Shown here piece by piece: positions 18,247 through 26,217 of a stretch of DNA of 64,000 nucleotides (position 1 is the first letter of the stretch; the number at the start of each line of letters is the position of its first letter). Both the position numbers and the translations under genes were made by a program. This stretch comes from Flexivirga alba (GTDB lineage Bacteria; Actinomycetota; Actinomycetes; Actinomycetales; Dermatophilaceae), in NCBI RefSeq assembly GCF_042661025.1, contig NZ_JBHSWH010000001.1:3410001-3474000 (forward strand). The letters run 5' to 3'. The notes under the pieces were generated by a model. It did no database searches. It had not been told where the DNA came from and saw only the letters and a list, made by a program, of their open reading frames with translations.

Positions 18247-19442
18247 CCGCACATGCCTTGGCCCACATCAAGTCGCTGCTAGAGCAACACCCCCTGATCG
18301 ATGGGCACAATGACCTGCCGTGGTGTGCCAGGCAGGGCGTCGGTTATGACTTCAACCAGCTAGACATCGGGGCCGACACAAGCGGACGCAACCACACCGA
18401 CATACCCCGGTTGCGCGAGGGCCACGTCGGCGCTCAGTTCTGGTCGGTGTTCGTGCCCTCGAACCTTCCCGGCGGGACGGCGGTGACTGCGACACTCGAG
18501 CAGATCGATGCCGTCCATCAGATGATCGCGCGCTACGGTGACGACTTCGGTCTGGCGCGGACGGCCGACGAGGTGGAGGCTGTGTTTGCCTCCGGGCGGA
18601 TTGCCTCGCTCCTGGGTGCGGAGGGCGGGCAATCGATCGACAGCTCGCTAGCCACCTTGCGGATGTTGCACGTGCTCGGTGTGCGCTATATGACCCTCAC
18701 CCACAATGACAACAACCCGTGGGCCGACTCGGCCACGGACGTCCCGGCCAACCACGGGCTGAGCGTGTTTGGGCGCGCGGTCGTGGGTGAGATGAACCGT
18801 ATCGGCATGATGGTTGACCTGTCACACGTGTCCGCCGACACGATGCGCGATGCGCTCGCCACGACGGCGGCTCCGGCGATCTTCTCCCACTCCAGCGCAC
18901 GTGCGGTGTGCTCCTCGCCGCGCAACGCACCCGACGATGTCCTAGCCATGTTGACGGCGAACAACGGCGTGATCATGTCCACTTTTGTGCCGGACTTCGT
19001 CTCGCAGGCCTGTGCCGACTGGCAGGACGAGGCGCGCGACGTGGCTCTGGGTGCCGGGATCGATTTGAAGGATCATGTGAAGTTCGCCGAGTTCACTGTT
19101 GCTCGCCAGCAGCAACACCCGAAGCCGGTGGCAACTATCAGGGATGTTGTCGCTCAGTTCGAGTACCTGCGTGAGGTCGTGGGCGTCGAGCACATCGGTG
19201 TTGGCGGCGACTACGACGGTGTCGACCGGCTGCCGGTGGGCCTGGATGACGTGTCGTGCTACCCGAGCCTCTTCGCAGAGCTGGCCGACCTAGGCTGGTC
19301 CGACGATGATCTGGCCAAAGTTGCTGGCGGCAACGTGCTTCGGGTGATGCGCACGGTCGAGCAGGTTGCGCACGATCTGCAGACGACGACGACGCCGTCT
19401 CTGGCAACCATTGAAGAGCTCGACCAGAGCGCTACCGCCTGA
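18243..19442 (+). CDS. Membrane-type (renal) dipeptidase, peptidase family M19
   Basis: Zinc dipeptidase of 399 residues that splits dipeptides, often accepting a D-residue at the C-terminal side. Metal ligands are in order: H22 and D24 (DGHNDLPW), a glutamate in LLGAEGGQS, histidines in VDLSHVSADT and FSHSSARAV, and aspartate in GVGGDYDGVDRLP. There is no signal peptide, so it acts in the cytoplasm on imported peptides. Placement after the peptide importer and the LysA-like decarboxylase suggests a pathway: import, split, decarboxylate. Confidence 0.93.
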   Translation: MTAHALAHIKSLLEQHPLIDGHNDLPWCARQGVGYDFNQLDIGADTSGRNHTDIPRLREGHVGAQFWSVFVPSNLPGGTAVTATLEQIDAVHQMIARYGDDFGLARTADEVEAVFASGRIASLLGAEGGQSIDSSLATLRMLHVLGVRYMTLTHNDNNPWADSATDVPANHGLSVFGRAVVGEMNRIGMMVDLSHVSADTMRDALATTAAPAIFSHSSARAVCSSPRNAPDDVLAMLTANNGVIMSTFVPDFVSQACADWQDEARDVALGAGIDLKDHVKFAEFTVARQQQHPKPVATIRDVVAQFEYLREVVGVEHIGVGGDYDGVDRLPVGLDDVSCYPSLFAELADLGWSDDDLAKVAGGNVLRVMRTVEQVAHDLQTTTTPSLATIEELDQSATA

Positions 19443-19720
19443 GAACGCCAACCCCAAGTGCGGCAACTCGAGCGGGCCGACCAGTCGCTGTGCAGCTGTC
19501 ACGTCGCGTGTCCGTTGTCGTCCTCTCACCGCCCACGAGCCGGGTCAGCCGCGTCAACGGTCGTCGACCGGTGACACACTTATTCACCACTTATTCACGC
19601 AAACCCGGGCAGATGGGCGCATCTCTGGTCATCAAGGCGGCGCGTCGGCATGACGTTTCCGCAGGTCAACCGCATAAACCGGCACTCAGGCGCAAAGCCA
19701 CTGCGGCGTGCGACAAGAAC
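19443..19720. other. Gap without a recognisable gene
   Basis: About 280 bases after the dipeptidase hold no supported gene. The stretch runs into a tRNA 3'-end fragment and a set of hairpins, so it is probably the left flank of a decayed integrative element. Confidence 0.4.
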
Positions 19721-19755
19721 AGGGGGTCGCAGGTTCAAATCCTGTCATCCCGACA
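19721..19755 (+). other. tRNA 3'-end fragment, probable attachment-site scar (left)
   Basis: The run GGGTCGCAGGTTCAAATCC is a variable-loop/T-arm, and the following TGTCATCCCGAC reads as a T-arm end and acceptor strand. No matching 5' acceptor strand (GTCGGGA) lies within tRNA distance upstream, so this is only the 3' part of a tRNA, the piece copied by integrases that use tRNA genes. A similar fragment lies at 23315-23347 and an integrase remnant starts just downstream. Confidence 0.6.
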
Positions 19756-19757
19756 GT

Positions 19758-19784
19758 GAAAATCGTTGCAGGACAACGGTTTTC
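19758..19784. repeat. Inverted repeat next to the att-like fragment
   Basis: Arms GAAAATCGTTG (19758-19768) and CAACGGTTTTC (19774-19784) pair with one G·T around a 5-base loop. It directly abuts the tRNA fragment and could be an arm-type integrase site or a terminator. Confidence 0.5.
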
Positions 19785-19799
19785 GAGTCTGAAAGTGAG

Positions 19800-19827
19800 A
19801 ATCGCTCCCGATAATGGGGGCGATTTT
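19800..19827. terminator. Hairpin terminator with short T-run
   Basis: AATCGCTCCC (19800-19809), loop GATAAT, then GGGGGCGATT (19816-19825) and TT. One wobble pair. A second perfect hairpin, CTGACCC-CGCGA-GGGTCAG, follows at 19845-19863. Together they can end transcription from the dipeptidase side and from the integrase remnant facing it. Confidence 0.6.
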
Positions 19828-19873
19828 CGCGTTTGACCCCTTTTCTGACCCCGCGAGGGTCAGAAGTTGACCC

Positions 19874-20194
19874 CTACAGCCCTAGCGCGTCGGCAACAGT
19901 GGCAGCAGCGGAGCTAGCTGCATCGTCGGTCAGGTGCCCGTAGGTGTCGGCTGTAATCGCTATGGAGCTATGACCCAGCGACCGACTCACAACGTGGATA
20001 GGTGCCTGGTAGTTGATTCCCTCAGACTTCTGAGGCTGTCCGCGAACGCCTGACCAGTAGTGCTTTTCGTGGTCCCGCTTCCCGGCCGCGAGCATTGACA
20101 GCGCCCACGACGCGGCCAGGCTGCCCTGAACGTGGACGGGGAAGTGGACGAAGTAGGCGCGCCGGTAGTGGTCGCCGTACTCGCCGGAATGCAC
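19874..20194 (-). pseudogene. Tyrosine integrase remnant (C-terminal end only)
   Basis: Only the last part is an integrase: HVVSRSLGHSSIAITADTYG followed by HLTDD, the conserved region around the second catalytic histidine (LGHSS) and the nucleophile tyrosine (DTYGHL). The upstream R and HxxR regions are missing and the N-terminal half does not resemble the family, so this is a fused fragment. Its place beside a tRNA 3'-end scar fits a decayed integrative element. Confidence 0.75.
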
Positions 20195-20241
20195 GTCAAC
20201 GAATCATTGACGATTCGTGCGGGTCAACGTAGCCTTGACGT

Positions 20242-20475
20242 GTGGAGATCCTCGGATCGGCCCGCAAACACGGCGTCGACGACGCCGACATCGAGCACGC
20301 TTGGAAGAGCGCGCTCCGGTTCGTGCCGTTCGAGTACGACGGCGAGGACCGGCTCCTCGTGATCGGACCCGACGACACGGGCCGGTTGCTCGAGTTGGTC
20401 GCCGTGCCAGCGGACACACCGACTCGGATCATCCACGCGGACGGGCTTCGGCCGAAGTTCTACGACTACCTGTGA
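20242..20475 (+). CDS. Small toxin-like protein of a probable two-gene module
   Basis: 77 residues beginning MEILGSARKHGVDDADIEHA and ending in TRIIHADGLRPKFYDYL. This matches a small actinobacterial family (SARKHG start, LLEL core, HA-RPKFY end) that is usually found directly before a short helix-turn-helix partner, as here, 12 bases away. The order and size suggest a type II toxin-antitoxin pair, with this member reminiscent of BrnT/RelE-size toxins. That activity is inferred from arrangement, not from catalytic residues. Confidence 0.6.
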   Translation: MEILGSARKHGVDDADIEHAWKSALRFVPFEYDGEDRLLVIGPDDTGRLLELVAVPADTPTRIIHADGLRPKFYDYL

Positions 20476-20487
20476 GGTGACGACGAC

Positions 20488-20729
20488 ATGGTGACGAAAC
20501 ACAAGGACGAAACCGGGCTCGACTCCTCGACCCGGCAACCACACCCGCACGCGACGCGGTCCACTTCCGGCGGATCATCGCGGCGACCGAACGACTCGAA
20601 GCCGCAGAACGTGAACTGCGTGACGCGGTCGCCGCCGCTCGGCAGGCAGGCGACCCGTGGTCGGCGATCGGTGCCGCGCTCGGTGTGTCGAAACAGGCTG
20701 CCGCGCAACGGTTCGGCCCGCGCCCCTGA
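20488..20729 (+). CDS. Antitoxin-like helix-turn-helix protein, frameshifted
   Basis: About 80 residues if one base is restored. The start frame reads MVTKHKDETGLDSSTRQPHPHA, then a second frame carries VHFRRIIAATERLEAAEREL and an HTH-like DPWSAIGAALGVSKQAAAQR ending in FGPRP and TGA 20727. One G added near 20551 joins them as HADAVHFRR. The C-terminal AIGAALGVSKQAAAQRF is a helix-turn-helix typical of the partner of the preceding toxin-like family. Function as antitoxin and autorepressor is an inference. Confidence 0.6.
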
Positions 20730-20952
20730 ACCCACGGAACTGCGAGTGACCGTGACGGAGAAGGCGGCGGCACCCACGAAGTGATCGGTGCTGCAGCGGG
20801 CGAAGCGAGCCCGCCGCAAGAAGTGCAAATCGTCGGATTCGGGGAACCAGTCGACCGGTTCGTCACCGATCCCAGCCTCGATCGCGGACCGGGTTTCGTC
20901 GGCAGCGACCTGGTCGTTGCCTGCCCGAACCCGTTCTGGTTCGTGTCCGGCG

Positions 20953-21390
20953 TCAACCGGACGGATTCGCCCGATGAATCGGGAACGGTTCGACGTGGTT
21001 ACCGGCGCCATCAGTGAAGGTCACGATCGCGATAAACGCGGCTGCCGTCTCGTAATCGGTTGCGAGGTCGCCTCTGAAGAAGCTGCCTTTGGGTAATTCT
21101 GGCAGGGCATCGGACATGCCAAGCCAGGTCGGCGCTTCGCCTGCCTCACCCTCGGCTGGCCTCAACTCGACCGTGACGTTATGCGCAGTAGCCGGGCCAC
21201 GATTCTCGACGACGACCTGCTGCCCGTTGAAGGTCGCGCGAACTTCGGCCTTCTCCGCGGCGGCGACGCGGGTGCGGCGGTCGGATTTCTCTTCCCGCCG
21301 TCGGTCGTGGTCCGTGTACGCCTGCCAGCCGGTGAATCCGGCCGACAGGAGGGCGATCACGATCGCGATGATCGCCAGCGTCGTGGCCAC
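20953..21390 (-). CDS. Small membrane-anchored protein of unknown function
   Basis: 145 residues from a GTG at 21390. One N-terminal span (TLAIIAIVIALLSAGFTGW) is followed by a charged linker (DHDRRREEKSDRR) and a small beta-rich domain (VRATFNGQQVVVENRGPATA, then HNVTVEL) that resembles domains placed outside a membrane anchor. It begins 3 bases after the stop of the gene at 21393-21584, so the two form an operon. No family name can be given. Confidence 0.6.
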   Translation of the reverse strand: MATTLAIIAIVIALLSAGFTGWQAYTDHDRRREEKSDRRTRVAAAEKAEVRATFNGQQVVVENRGPATAHNVTVELRPAEGEAGEAPTWLGMSDALPELPKGSFFRGDLATDYETAAAFIAIVTFTDGAGNHVEPFPIHRANPSG

Positions 21391-21392
21391 GT

Positions 21393-21584
21393 CTAGACCT
21401 GCACCACGGTGTAGGTGCGGCCGTCGTGTTCGACCGGGCCACCGGCTGCTTGGTCGACTCTCGCTGTGAACTCTGGGTCGTCGACGTGGCCGACCAGCAC
21501 CTTGCAAGCCTCTTCGGCGGTGGAGAACTCGCCCAAGAACTCGCCCTCCCGTGCCGGTCCGCTGATCTCGTATCGGTACACCAT
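21393..21584 (-). CDS. 63-residue hypothetical protein
   Basis: A short soluble protein, MVYRYEISGPAREGEFLGEF at the start and HDGRTYTVVQV at the end, with a regular alternating pattern that looks like a small beta-alpha fold. A purine-rich site (gtagggaaccacg) precedes the ATG. First gene of a two-gene minus-strand operon. Not recognised. Confidence 0.55.
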   Translation of the reverse strand: MVYRYEISGPAREGEFLGEFSTAEEACKVLVGHVDDPEFTARVDQAAGGPVEHDGRTYTVVQV

Positions 21585-21657
21585 CGTGGTTCCCTACCTC
21601 CTGGTTGGGGGAAGCGTAGGTGCACGACGGTTGCCGGGCAGTGCGAACGGGAGAACG

Positions 21658-21864
21658 TCACCTGCGGCGGACGTCGGCGGCGTCGACCCAGACACCGTGG
21701 ACCGGAGTGACGCGTGGGTGCCAGACAGCGACGAAGACGTGGCGGCCGGTCCACCGGATCGCCTGCCCGGGAACCTGTTCCTCGCCGTCGGCCCACACCA
21801 GCCGGACCTCGACGGGGATCCGAGGCCGGGTCGGCACCCGGCGGGGGAACCGCGGGCTCGGCAT
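21658..21864 (-). CDS. 68-residue hypothetical protein
   Basis: Short protein whose core VEVRLVWADGEEQVPGQAIR and end VHGVWVDAADVRRR look like a small beta-barrel seen in phage or plasmid-borne hypothetical proteins. It lies divergent from the gene at 21874 with only 9 bases between the starts, so the two would share a promoter region within each other's leader or be transcribed from upstream. Confidence 0.45.
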   Translation of the reverse strand: MPSPRFPRRVPTRPRIPVEVRLVWADGEEQVPGQAIRWTGRHVFVAVWHPRVTPVHGVWVDAADVRRR

Positions 21865-21873
21865 ACTCCACGG

Positions 21874-22365
21874 ATGGATTGGGGATCAGCGCTCGTGGCG
21901 CTCGGCGGTGTGGCCCTCGGTGGTGTTCTCGGGGTCGTCACGACCTGGCTGGCGGGGCGCCAGGCGCGCTCGCAGGCCGAGAGGGACCGGGTCGCCGACC
22001 TTGCCAGGGTGGAGGCCGTCGCGTTCTTGACGGCGTGCGACGAGGTCTGGCGCGGACACAGCCAACTCGGCCGGGCCGTCGGCGAACTCATGGCCCGCGA
22101 CAGCGACCCGAGGCCGGGGCCGGAGCTGGACCGGCAGGAGGCCTTCCGGATCATCCGAGAGGGAAAGATCGGCGCCCGCCGGGCCGCCGATGCGCTCGCG
22201 GTCCTGCTCGATGACGACGCACAGTCACACGCCGACCGGCTTCTCACGGCCGTCGACGTGACCATGGAGTGGGGCCTCCCGACCGGGCCGCAGCAGACGG
22301 CATACGACGACGCCCGAGCGTCGTTCATCGTCTTCATGCGGCTCACCGCAGCTGGCACCCTCTGA
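21874..22365 (+). CDS. Small membrane-anchored protein of unknown function
   Basis: 163 residues from ATG 21874. The N-terminus MDWGSALVALGGVALGGVLG with VVTTWLAGRQ is a single span, and the rest is helical and charged (RSQAERDRVADLARVEAVAF). Many phage and ICE accessory genes have this build. No family recognised; it sits in the decayed element between the two tRNA scars. Confidence 0.6.
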   Translation: MDWGSALVALGGVALGGVLGVVTTWLAGRQARSQAERDRVADLARVEAVAFLTACDEVWRGHSQLGRAVGELMARDSDPRPGPELDRQEAFRIIREGKIGARRAADALAVLLDDDAQSHADRLLTAVDVTMEWGLPTGPQQTAYDDARASFIVFMRLTAAGTL

Positions 22366-22725
22366 ACCTGTGCCGCAGCCGCGTGCCGGGTGGCTGCAAG
22401 TGTTCGAGGTGATCGACACCGAGCTGTTGCTCATGACCTTGGACACCCATCCACAGCGGCGTGCCAGGCACGACCGGGTACTGCGCGCTCGATGACCAGC
22501 GCGACGACGGCGCCGACTAACTGACCCGGTGTAGCGCCACACCCGACAGCCACAGCTCCCGTGGACCCGCCGCGAGCTGTGTGTCGTGCCCGAGCGCTCT
22601 GCACCCGACCTGTCACTTGCGACGCTCGCGATTCCCTGCAAGAGCTACGTGTCCAAGCTCGCGCGGGAGTATGGCTTGGGGACGCCGGCCCGTCAGAGCT
22701 GGTGTTGCGAGGAAAGCGAGGGGTC
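22366..22725. other. Gap without a supported gene
   Basis: About 360 bases with no convincing reading frame, ribosome site or structure. It lies inside the decayed element. Confidence 0.4.
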
Positions 22726-23172
22726 ATGAGCAAACGATCGGGCATGGCACTGGCAGCAATCGCGGTTGCTCTGCCGCTGGCCGGGTGTGGCGGTGCAGGA
22801 TCGCATGCCACAGCGACAAAGACGAAGGCAGCCGTTACCACCACGTCGACATACACCCCTTCACCGGACACCACGACGACGGAGCGACCGACACCGACCT
22901 CAACTGTCCCTCCGCTGTCAGCCATCTACTACAAGGCAATCCACGTCGACCCCGACACTGTGGTCGACAGCGATACGCGCAAGGTCGACAAGACGACGGT
23001 CTCGGCAGCGAAGGCGCTGTGCGCATTAATGGATACGGGATCGTCGGCCTCGCATGCGGACGCGATCTCACGCAAGGGCCTCCCACAGTTCACCGCTGCC
23101 GAGGTGTTGGAGTTCGAGCAAACCGCAGTGAAGCTGTACTGCCCGATCTACTCGTCGCAGTTCTCGGGATGA
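22726..23172 (+). CDS. Secreted lipoprotein, DUF732-like
   Basis: 148 residues. MSKRSGMALAAIAVALPLAG then C forms a signal peptide with lipobox (LAGC). A Thr/Pro-rich linker follows (TTTERPTPTSTVPP), then a small domain with two cysteines (ALCALMDTG and VKLYCPIY) spaced as in DUF732 proteins. These are exported small domains of unknown role in actinobacteria. A GAGGGG precedes the ATG. Confidence 0.7.
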   Translation: MSKRSGMALAAIAVALPLAGCGGAGSHATATKTKAAVTTTSTYTPSPDTTTTERPTPTSTVPPLSAIYYKAIHVDPDTVVDSDTRKVDKTTVSAAKALCALMDTGSSASHADAISRKGLPQFTAAEVLEFEQTAVKLYCPIYSSQFSG

Positions 23173-23314
23173 TCGCGAAACGAGGGAGCCGTGACCCGTA
23201 TTGGGGCACTCTCGCCTCCCACCCGGTGTTACTGGTATTGCCGTCGTGCTTCGATCGAGACAACAGGTCGGGCGCGGAACTGATGGGCGGAGATCCGGTG
23301 TGATCGCCGGGTGA

Positions 23315-23347
23315 GAGGGGTCGCAGGTTCAAGTCCCGTCACTCCGA
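23315..23347 (+). other. tRNA 3'-end fragment, probable attachment-site scar (right)
   Basis: AGGGGTCGCAGGTTCAAGTC and CCGTCACTCCGAG form a T-arm and acceptor strand without a matching 5' half. It is a diverged copy of the fragment at 19721-19755 (differences in the T-arm and acceptor). The two in the same orientation could be attL and attR of a decayed element of about 3.6 kb, or scars of two events. Confidence 0.55.
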
Positions 23348-23405
23348 GGGTATGTCGGGCAACATGACGCTGGGAGCGTGTGACCGGTCCGACGGAGGAA
23401 GACCG

Positions 23406-23978
23406 TCACGCGTGGTTCCTGTCATTCCCGTCGAAAGCGGAATGTCGGCTGCCGACCTTGCGTCCTTGCGCCAAGTGGCCGCCCAAGTAACCGCCGACGG
23501 TCGAGATGGCAGCTCCGGCAACAGCGAGTCGGACACCTGAGGTGTGTCGTCCGCGACGGCGCGCAATCCACGAGGCGGCGTAGATGCTGATCGCGGCGCC
23601 GTTGGTGGCGGCGTGGACGAGGCCCACTCGCTTGGCGTTAGGCGCGGCGGCCGACCACTCCGCCCATCCGGTCCAGGCGGTGGGCCCGGCGGCGAGCAGG
23701 CCGGCGCCGACGAGCCGCTGGGCAGCGGCCGACGACTGAGGTCCTCCCGTGAGGTCGAGCAGGCTCGCCGACGTCCACGTGCCGAGCGCGATGTCGGTGA
23801 GGACCGGGTGAAGGCTGTGCCCGAGCCAGTCACCGCGGAGCACGGATCCCCTCGCTCCGCTGCCGAAGATGCTTCGGACTTTCGGCTCGAAGGCGCGCAC
23901 TGGTGTGTCGAGGGCTTTCGACTGCTCGAGTTGCAGCATCCAGCGCACCAACAGTGGGGCTTTCTCGGGTGCGTTCAT
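23406..23978 (-). CDS. DUF2231 integral membrane protein
   Basis: 190 residues behind a strong AGGAGG. The family mark is GHSLHPVLTDIALGTWTSAS, then four spans (LLAAGPTAWTGWAEW, VHAATNGAAISIYAASWIAR, VAGAAISTVGGYLGGHL). In many actinobacteria DUF2231 is fused to or followed by a Rieske iron-sulphur domain; here it ends after about 190 residues with none. Possible heme or electron-transfer role is family inference. Confidence 0.8.
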   Translation of the reverse strand: MNAPEKAPLLVRWMLQLEQSKALDTPVRAFEPKVRSIFGSGARGSVLRGDWLGHSLHPVLTDIALGTWTSASLLDLTGGPQSSAAAQRLVGAGLLAAGPTAWTGWAEWSAAAPNAKRVGLVHAATNGAAISIYAASWIARRRGRHTSGVRLAVAGAAISTVGGYLGGHLAQGRKVGSRHSAFDGNDRNHA

Positions 23979-24010
23979 CGTTACCTCCTGGCGAATTGGA
24001 CTTGGCGACA

Positions 24011-25546
24011 TCAGCCACCGAATGCCGTCGTGGTCGAGGTGTCCGGCACGCCCAGACCGGTGCAGGGATCCCACCCCGGGCCGGCGGAGTAGGCGCCGTT
24101 GGTGCCGGAGGTGATGTCGCGCAGTGCGGGTGCGGGCTTCCCAGCGGCGACCGACGCGTAGAGCATCGTCTGGAGGAGCCCAGGTCGCTTGCCAGTCTGC
24201 TGCGCGATCCGAGCGACCAACCCCGCCCACAGTGGTGCGACTGCCGACGTGCCACCGATCACCGTGGCGGAGCCGTCGACATAGACCCGGTAACCGGTCT
24301 GCGGGTCCGCATTGGCAGCGACGTCGGGCACGCCACGACCTGTGCCACCGCTTGCGGACTTCGGGACGCCCGCCGCCGACTGCCAGGTCGGGAGGGGGAA
24401 CGTATCGCTCACCCCGCCACCGGTCGAACCGCCGGATCCGCCGTCGTTCCAGACGGTTTCGCTCTGCACTGTGCCGCCAGAAGCTTGCAGTGTGGTGCCA
24501 CCGCAGCCAAGGGCGTGCGGGCTTGATGCCGGGAAGTCCACGTGCGTTTGGCTGCCACTCGTGTCATTGTCGCCACTGCCGTTGTCACCTGCGGCCGCGA
24601 TCACCGTGATGCCGAGCGCGACCGCGTCGGCGAATGCACTGTCCATCGCGTTGCGGGCCTGCTGCGTCCACTGATCCTCGCTCTGGCCCCAGGAGATGCT
24701 GATCGCGACCGGTGCCGGAGACGCGTGGGTCGCGGTCGTGACAGCGTCGAGGAACCCGGCATCGGTGTTGGGGGCGAAGTAGACAACCAGCGAGGACTTG
24801 GGCGCTATTGCGCCGGCGACCTCGATGTCGAGCAGGACCTCTCCGTCGGCGCCCTGTGGGTCCTGGCCGGGGACGTTCTGTGCGCCATCGACACCCTGGG
24901 CTGTGACCTTTGGTGACGTCAGGCCGAGTCCCGTGAAATAGGAGTCGAGATCGGACTGGCCGAAGCCACCGCCCAACTCGATGAGAGCTATCGTCTGCCC
25001 GGATCCGTCCGCCTGCGGCATGCCGTAGACAGTCGCCAGATCGAGAGGCGTGTATGACGTCGAGACCGATTTGAGGTCGGCCACGATGTGGCGAGTGGCC
25101 GCCTGTGGCCGGTTATCGAGACCGAGCACCGCGACGACGATGCCGTCGAGCCCAGCAGGCACCGACAGTGACCCGTCACGCGTGCGGTGGGCGGGGCCAC
25201 CACCGGCGTGTTCGACCGTCTGTAGTCGAGTGCCGAAGAAGCTCGCGAAGGCCGGTGCAAAGCCCACGATGCGGACCGTCCGGGATTCGGGGTGCTCCTC
25301 GGCGACTGTCAGACCGGCTCCGATCACCGCCTCCCGGACCGCAGCAACATCAGCCGGATCGGCGCCGTACCGTGTCGCCAGCTCGGCGCTGGAAAGTATG
25401 CGGGCTGAGGCGTCATACGCCGGAAGTTCGGCTCGACGGCGCAGCACGAGCGTCGCGTTGACAGTCTCGTCGGGACGGACGGAGCCCTTCGGAGTGCCGA
25501 TGGCCCGACGGTAGCTTCCGGGAAGTTCGACCAGTTGACTGCTCAT
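24011..25546 (-). CDS. Sedolisin-type serine protease (peptidase family S53)
   Basis: Acid-stable protease of 511 residues with a pro-kumamolisin activation domain (about 1-180, including RYGADPADVAAVREAV and RIVGFAPAFASFFGTRL) and a subtilisin-like catalytic domain. Catalytic Glu/Asp lie in GEVLLDIEVAGAIAP, the oxyanion Asp in SISWGQSEDQW, Ser in GGTSAVAPLWAGL, and the Ca site in DITSGTNGAYSAGPGWDPCT. No signal peptide is seen although relatives are secreted, so export may be atypical or the protein cytoplasmic until lysis. Last codons lie close to the DUF2231 start. Confidence 0.92.
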   Translation of the reverse strand: MSSQLVELPGSYRRAIGTPKGSVRPDETVNATLVLRRRAELPAYDASARILSSAELATRYGADPADVAAVREAVIGAGLTVAEEHPESRTVRIVGFAPAFASFFGTRLQTVEHAGGGPAHRTRDGSLSVPAGLDGIVVAVLGLDNRPQAATRHIVADLKSVSTSYTPLDLATVYGMPQADGSGQTIALIELGGGFGQSDLDSYFTGLGLTSPKVTAQGVDGAQNVPGQDPQGADGEVLLDIEVAGAIAPKSSLVVYFAPNTDAGFLDAVTTATHASPAPVAISISWGQSEDQWTQQARNAMDSAFADAVALGITVIAAAGDNGSGDNDTSGSQTHVDFPASSPHALGCGGTTLQASGGTVQSETVWNDGGSGGSTGGGVSDTFPLPTWQSAAGVPKSASGGTGRGVPDVAANADPQTGYRVYVDGSATVIGGTSAVAPLWAGLVARIAQQTGKRPGLLQTMLYASVAAGKPAPALRDITSGTNGAYSAGPGWDPCTGLGVPDTSTTTAFGG

Positions 25547-25707
25547 ATCTTGAGTATGTCCCCATGCACCCACATCGCGGGATCCTCGGCGGCACTCGAG
25601 GTCCGCCGATCCTGTTCTCCAGGACAGGTGTCGTTCCGCAGCAGATGCGTTCGTGGACGAAGTATGGGTCGCTCACGAGGGGCGGCCGCGTGCGAGGAGC
25701 GAGAACC

Positions 25708-26134
25708 ATGCGAAACGTCGTTCTGTACATGTCGATGTCGTTTGACGGAGTCGTCCGCAGCGCACGAGGTGAGCTGGCGGCCGAGATCGCCGCCGTCAAG
25801 GGTGAGCCCGGAGAAGACGTGATCGTCTGGGGCGGCGGCGGGTTGGCAGGCGCGCTGGCGGCGGCGGACCTCCGGTGTCACTGCCGCGATCGCGCGGGCA
25901 CAGGAGCTCGCCGGCGATGCGGTTGTGTCCGTCACCGGAGGCACCATCGCCCGACAGTGTCTCGACCTGGGCCTGCTGGACGAGGTCGCCGTCGATCTGG
26001 TGCCGGTGGTGATGGGCTCGGGAAATCGCCCCTTCTTCGGCGAGCTCTCATCCGAGGACGTCCTACTGGACAACCCGACGGTCTGCATTCAGGGCGATCG
26101 CGTCACGCACCTGGTGTTCCCGGTCTCTCGGTGA
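25708..26134 (+). pseudogene. Chimeric remnant of dihydrofolate-reductase-like (RibD C-terminal) genes
   Basis: The first frame reads MRNVVLYMSMSFDG, a family start, then jumps to GELAAEIAAVKGEPGEDVIV with WGGGGLAGALAAADL, which belongs near a family C-terminus. A second frame then gives GVTAAIARAQELAGDAVVSV, TGGTIARQCLDLGLLDEVAV and DLVPVVMGSGNRPFFGEL, again a C-terminal half. So the centre of one gene is missing and the tail of a second paralogue is fused on out of frame. An intact member would be an NAD(P)H-dependent reductase of unknown substrate. Confidence 0.7.
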
Positions 26135-26167
26135 CCCGCTGACCGGCGATGCGCCAGTGGCACGTAG

Positions 26168-26184
26168 TTCTACGATCTGTAGAA
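26168..26184. promoter_or_regulatory. Probable BlaI-type operator
   Basis: Perfect inverted repeat TTCTAC-GATCT-GTAGAA, 34 bases before the BlaI-like start. It resembles BlaI/MecI operators, which contain TAC and GTA half-sites. Expected role: autoregulation of the regulator/M56 pair. Confidence 0.6.
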
Positions 26185-26217
26185 TCACGCACGACCTCTG
26201 ACGAGAACGGACATCGA

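Noticed and set aside
19690..19760. Complete tRNA gene
   Set aside because: Only T-arm and 3' acceptor strand are present; no pairing 5' strand or anticodon arm.
20953..21017. Plus-strand genes over the small membrane protein
   Set aside because: The minus-strand product has a membrane span and a regular domain; the plus-strand frames are low-complexity.
23290..23350. Complete tRNA gene
   Set aside because: Same reason; only the 3' part remains.
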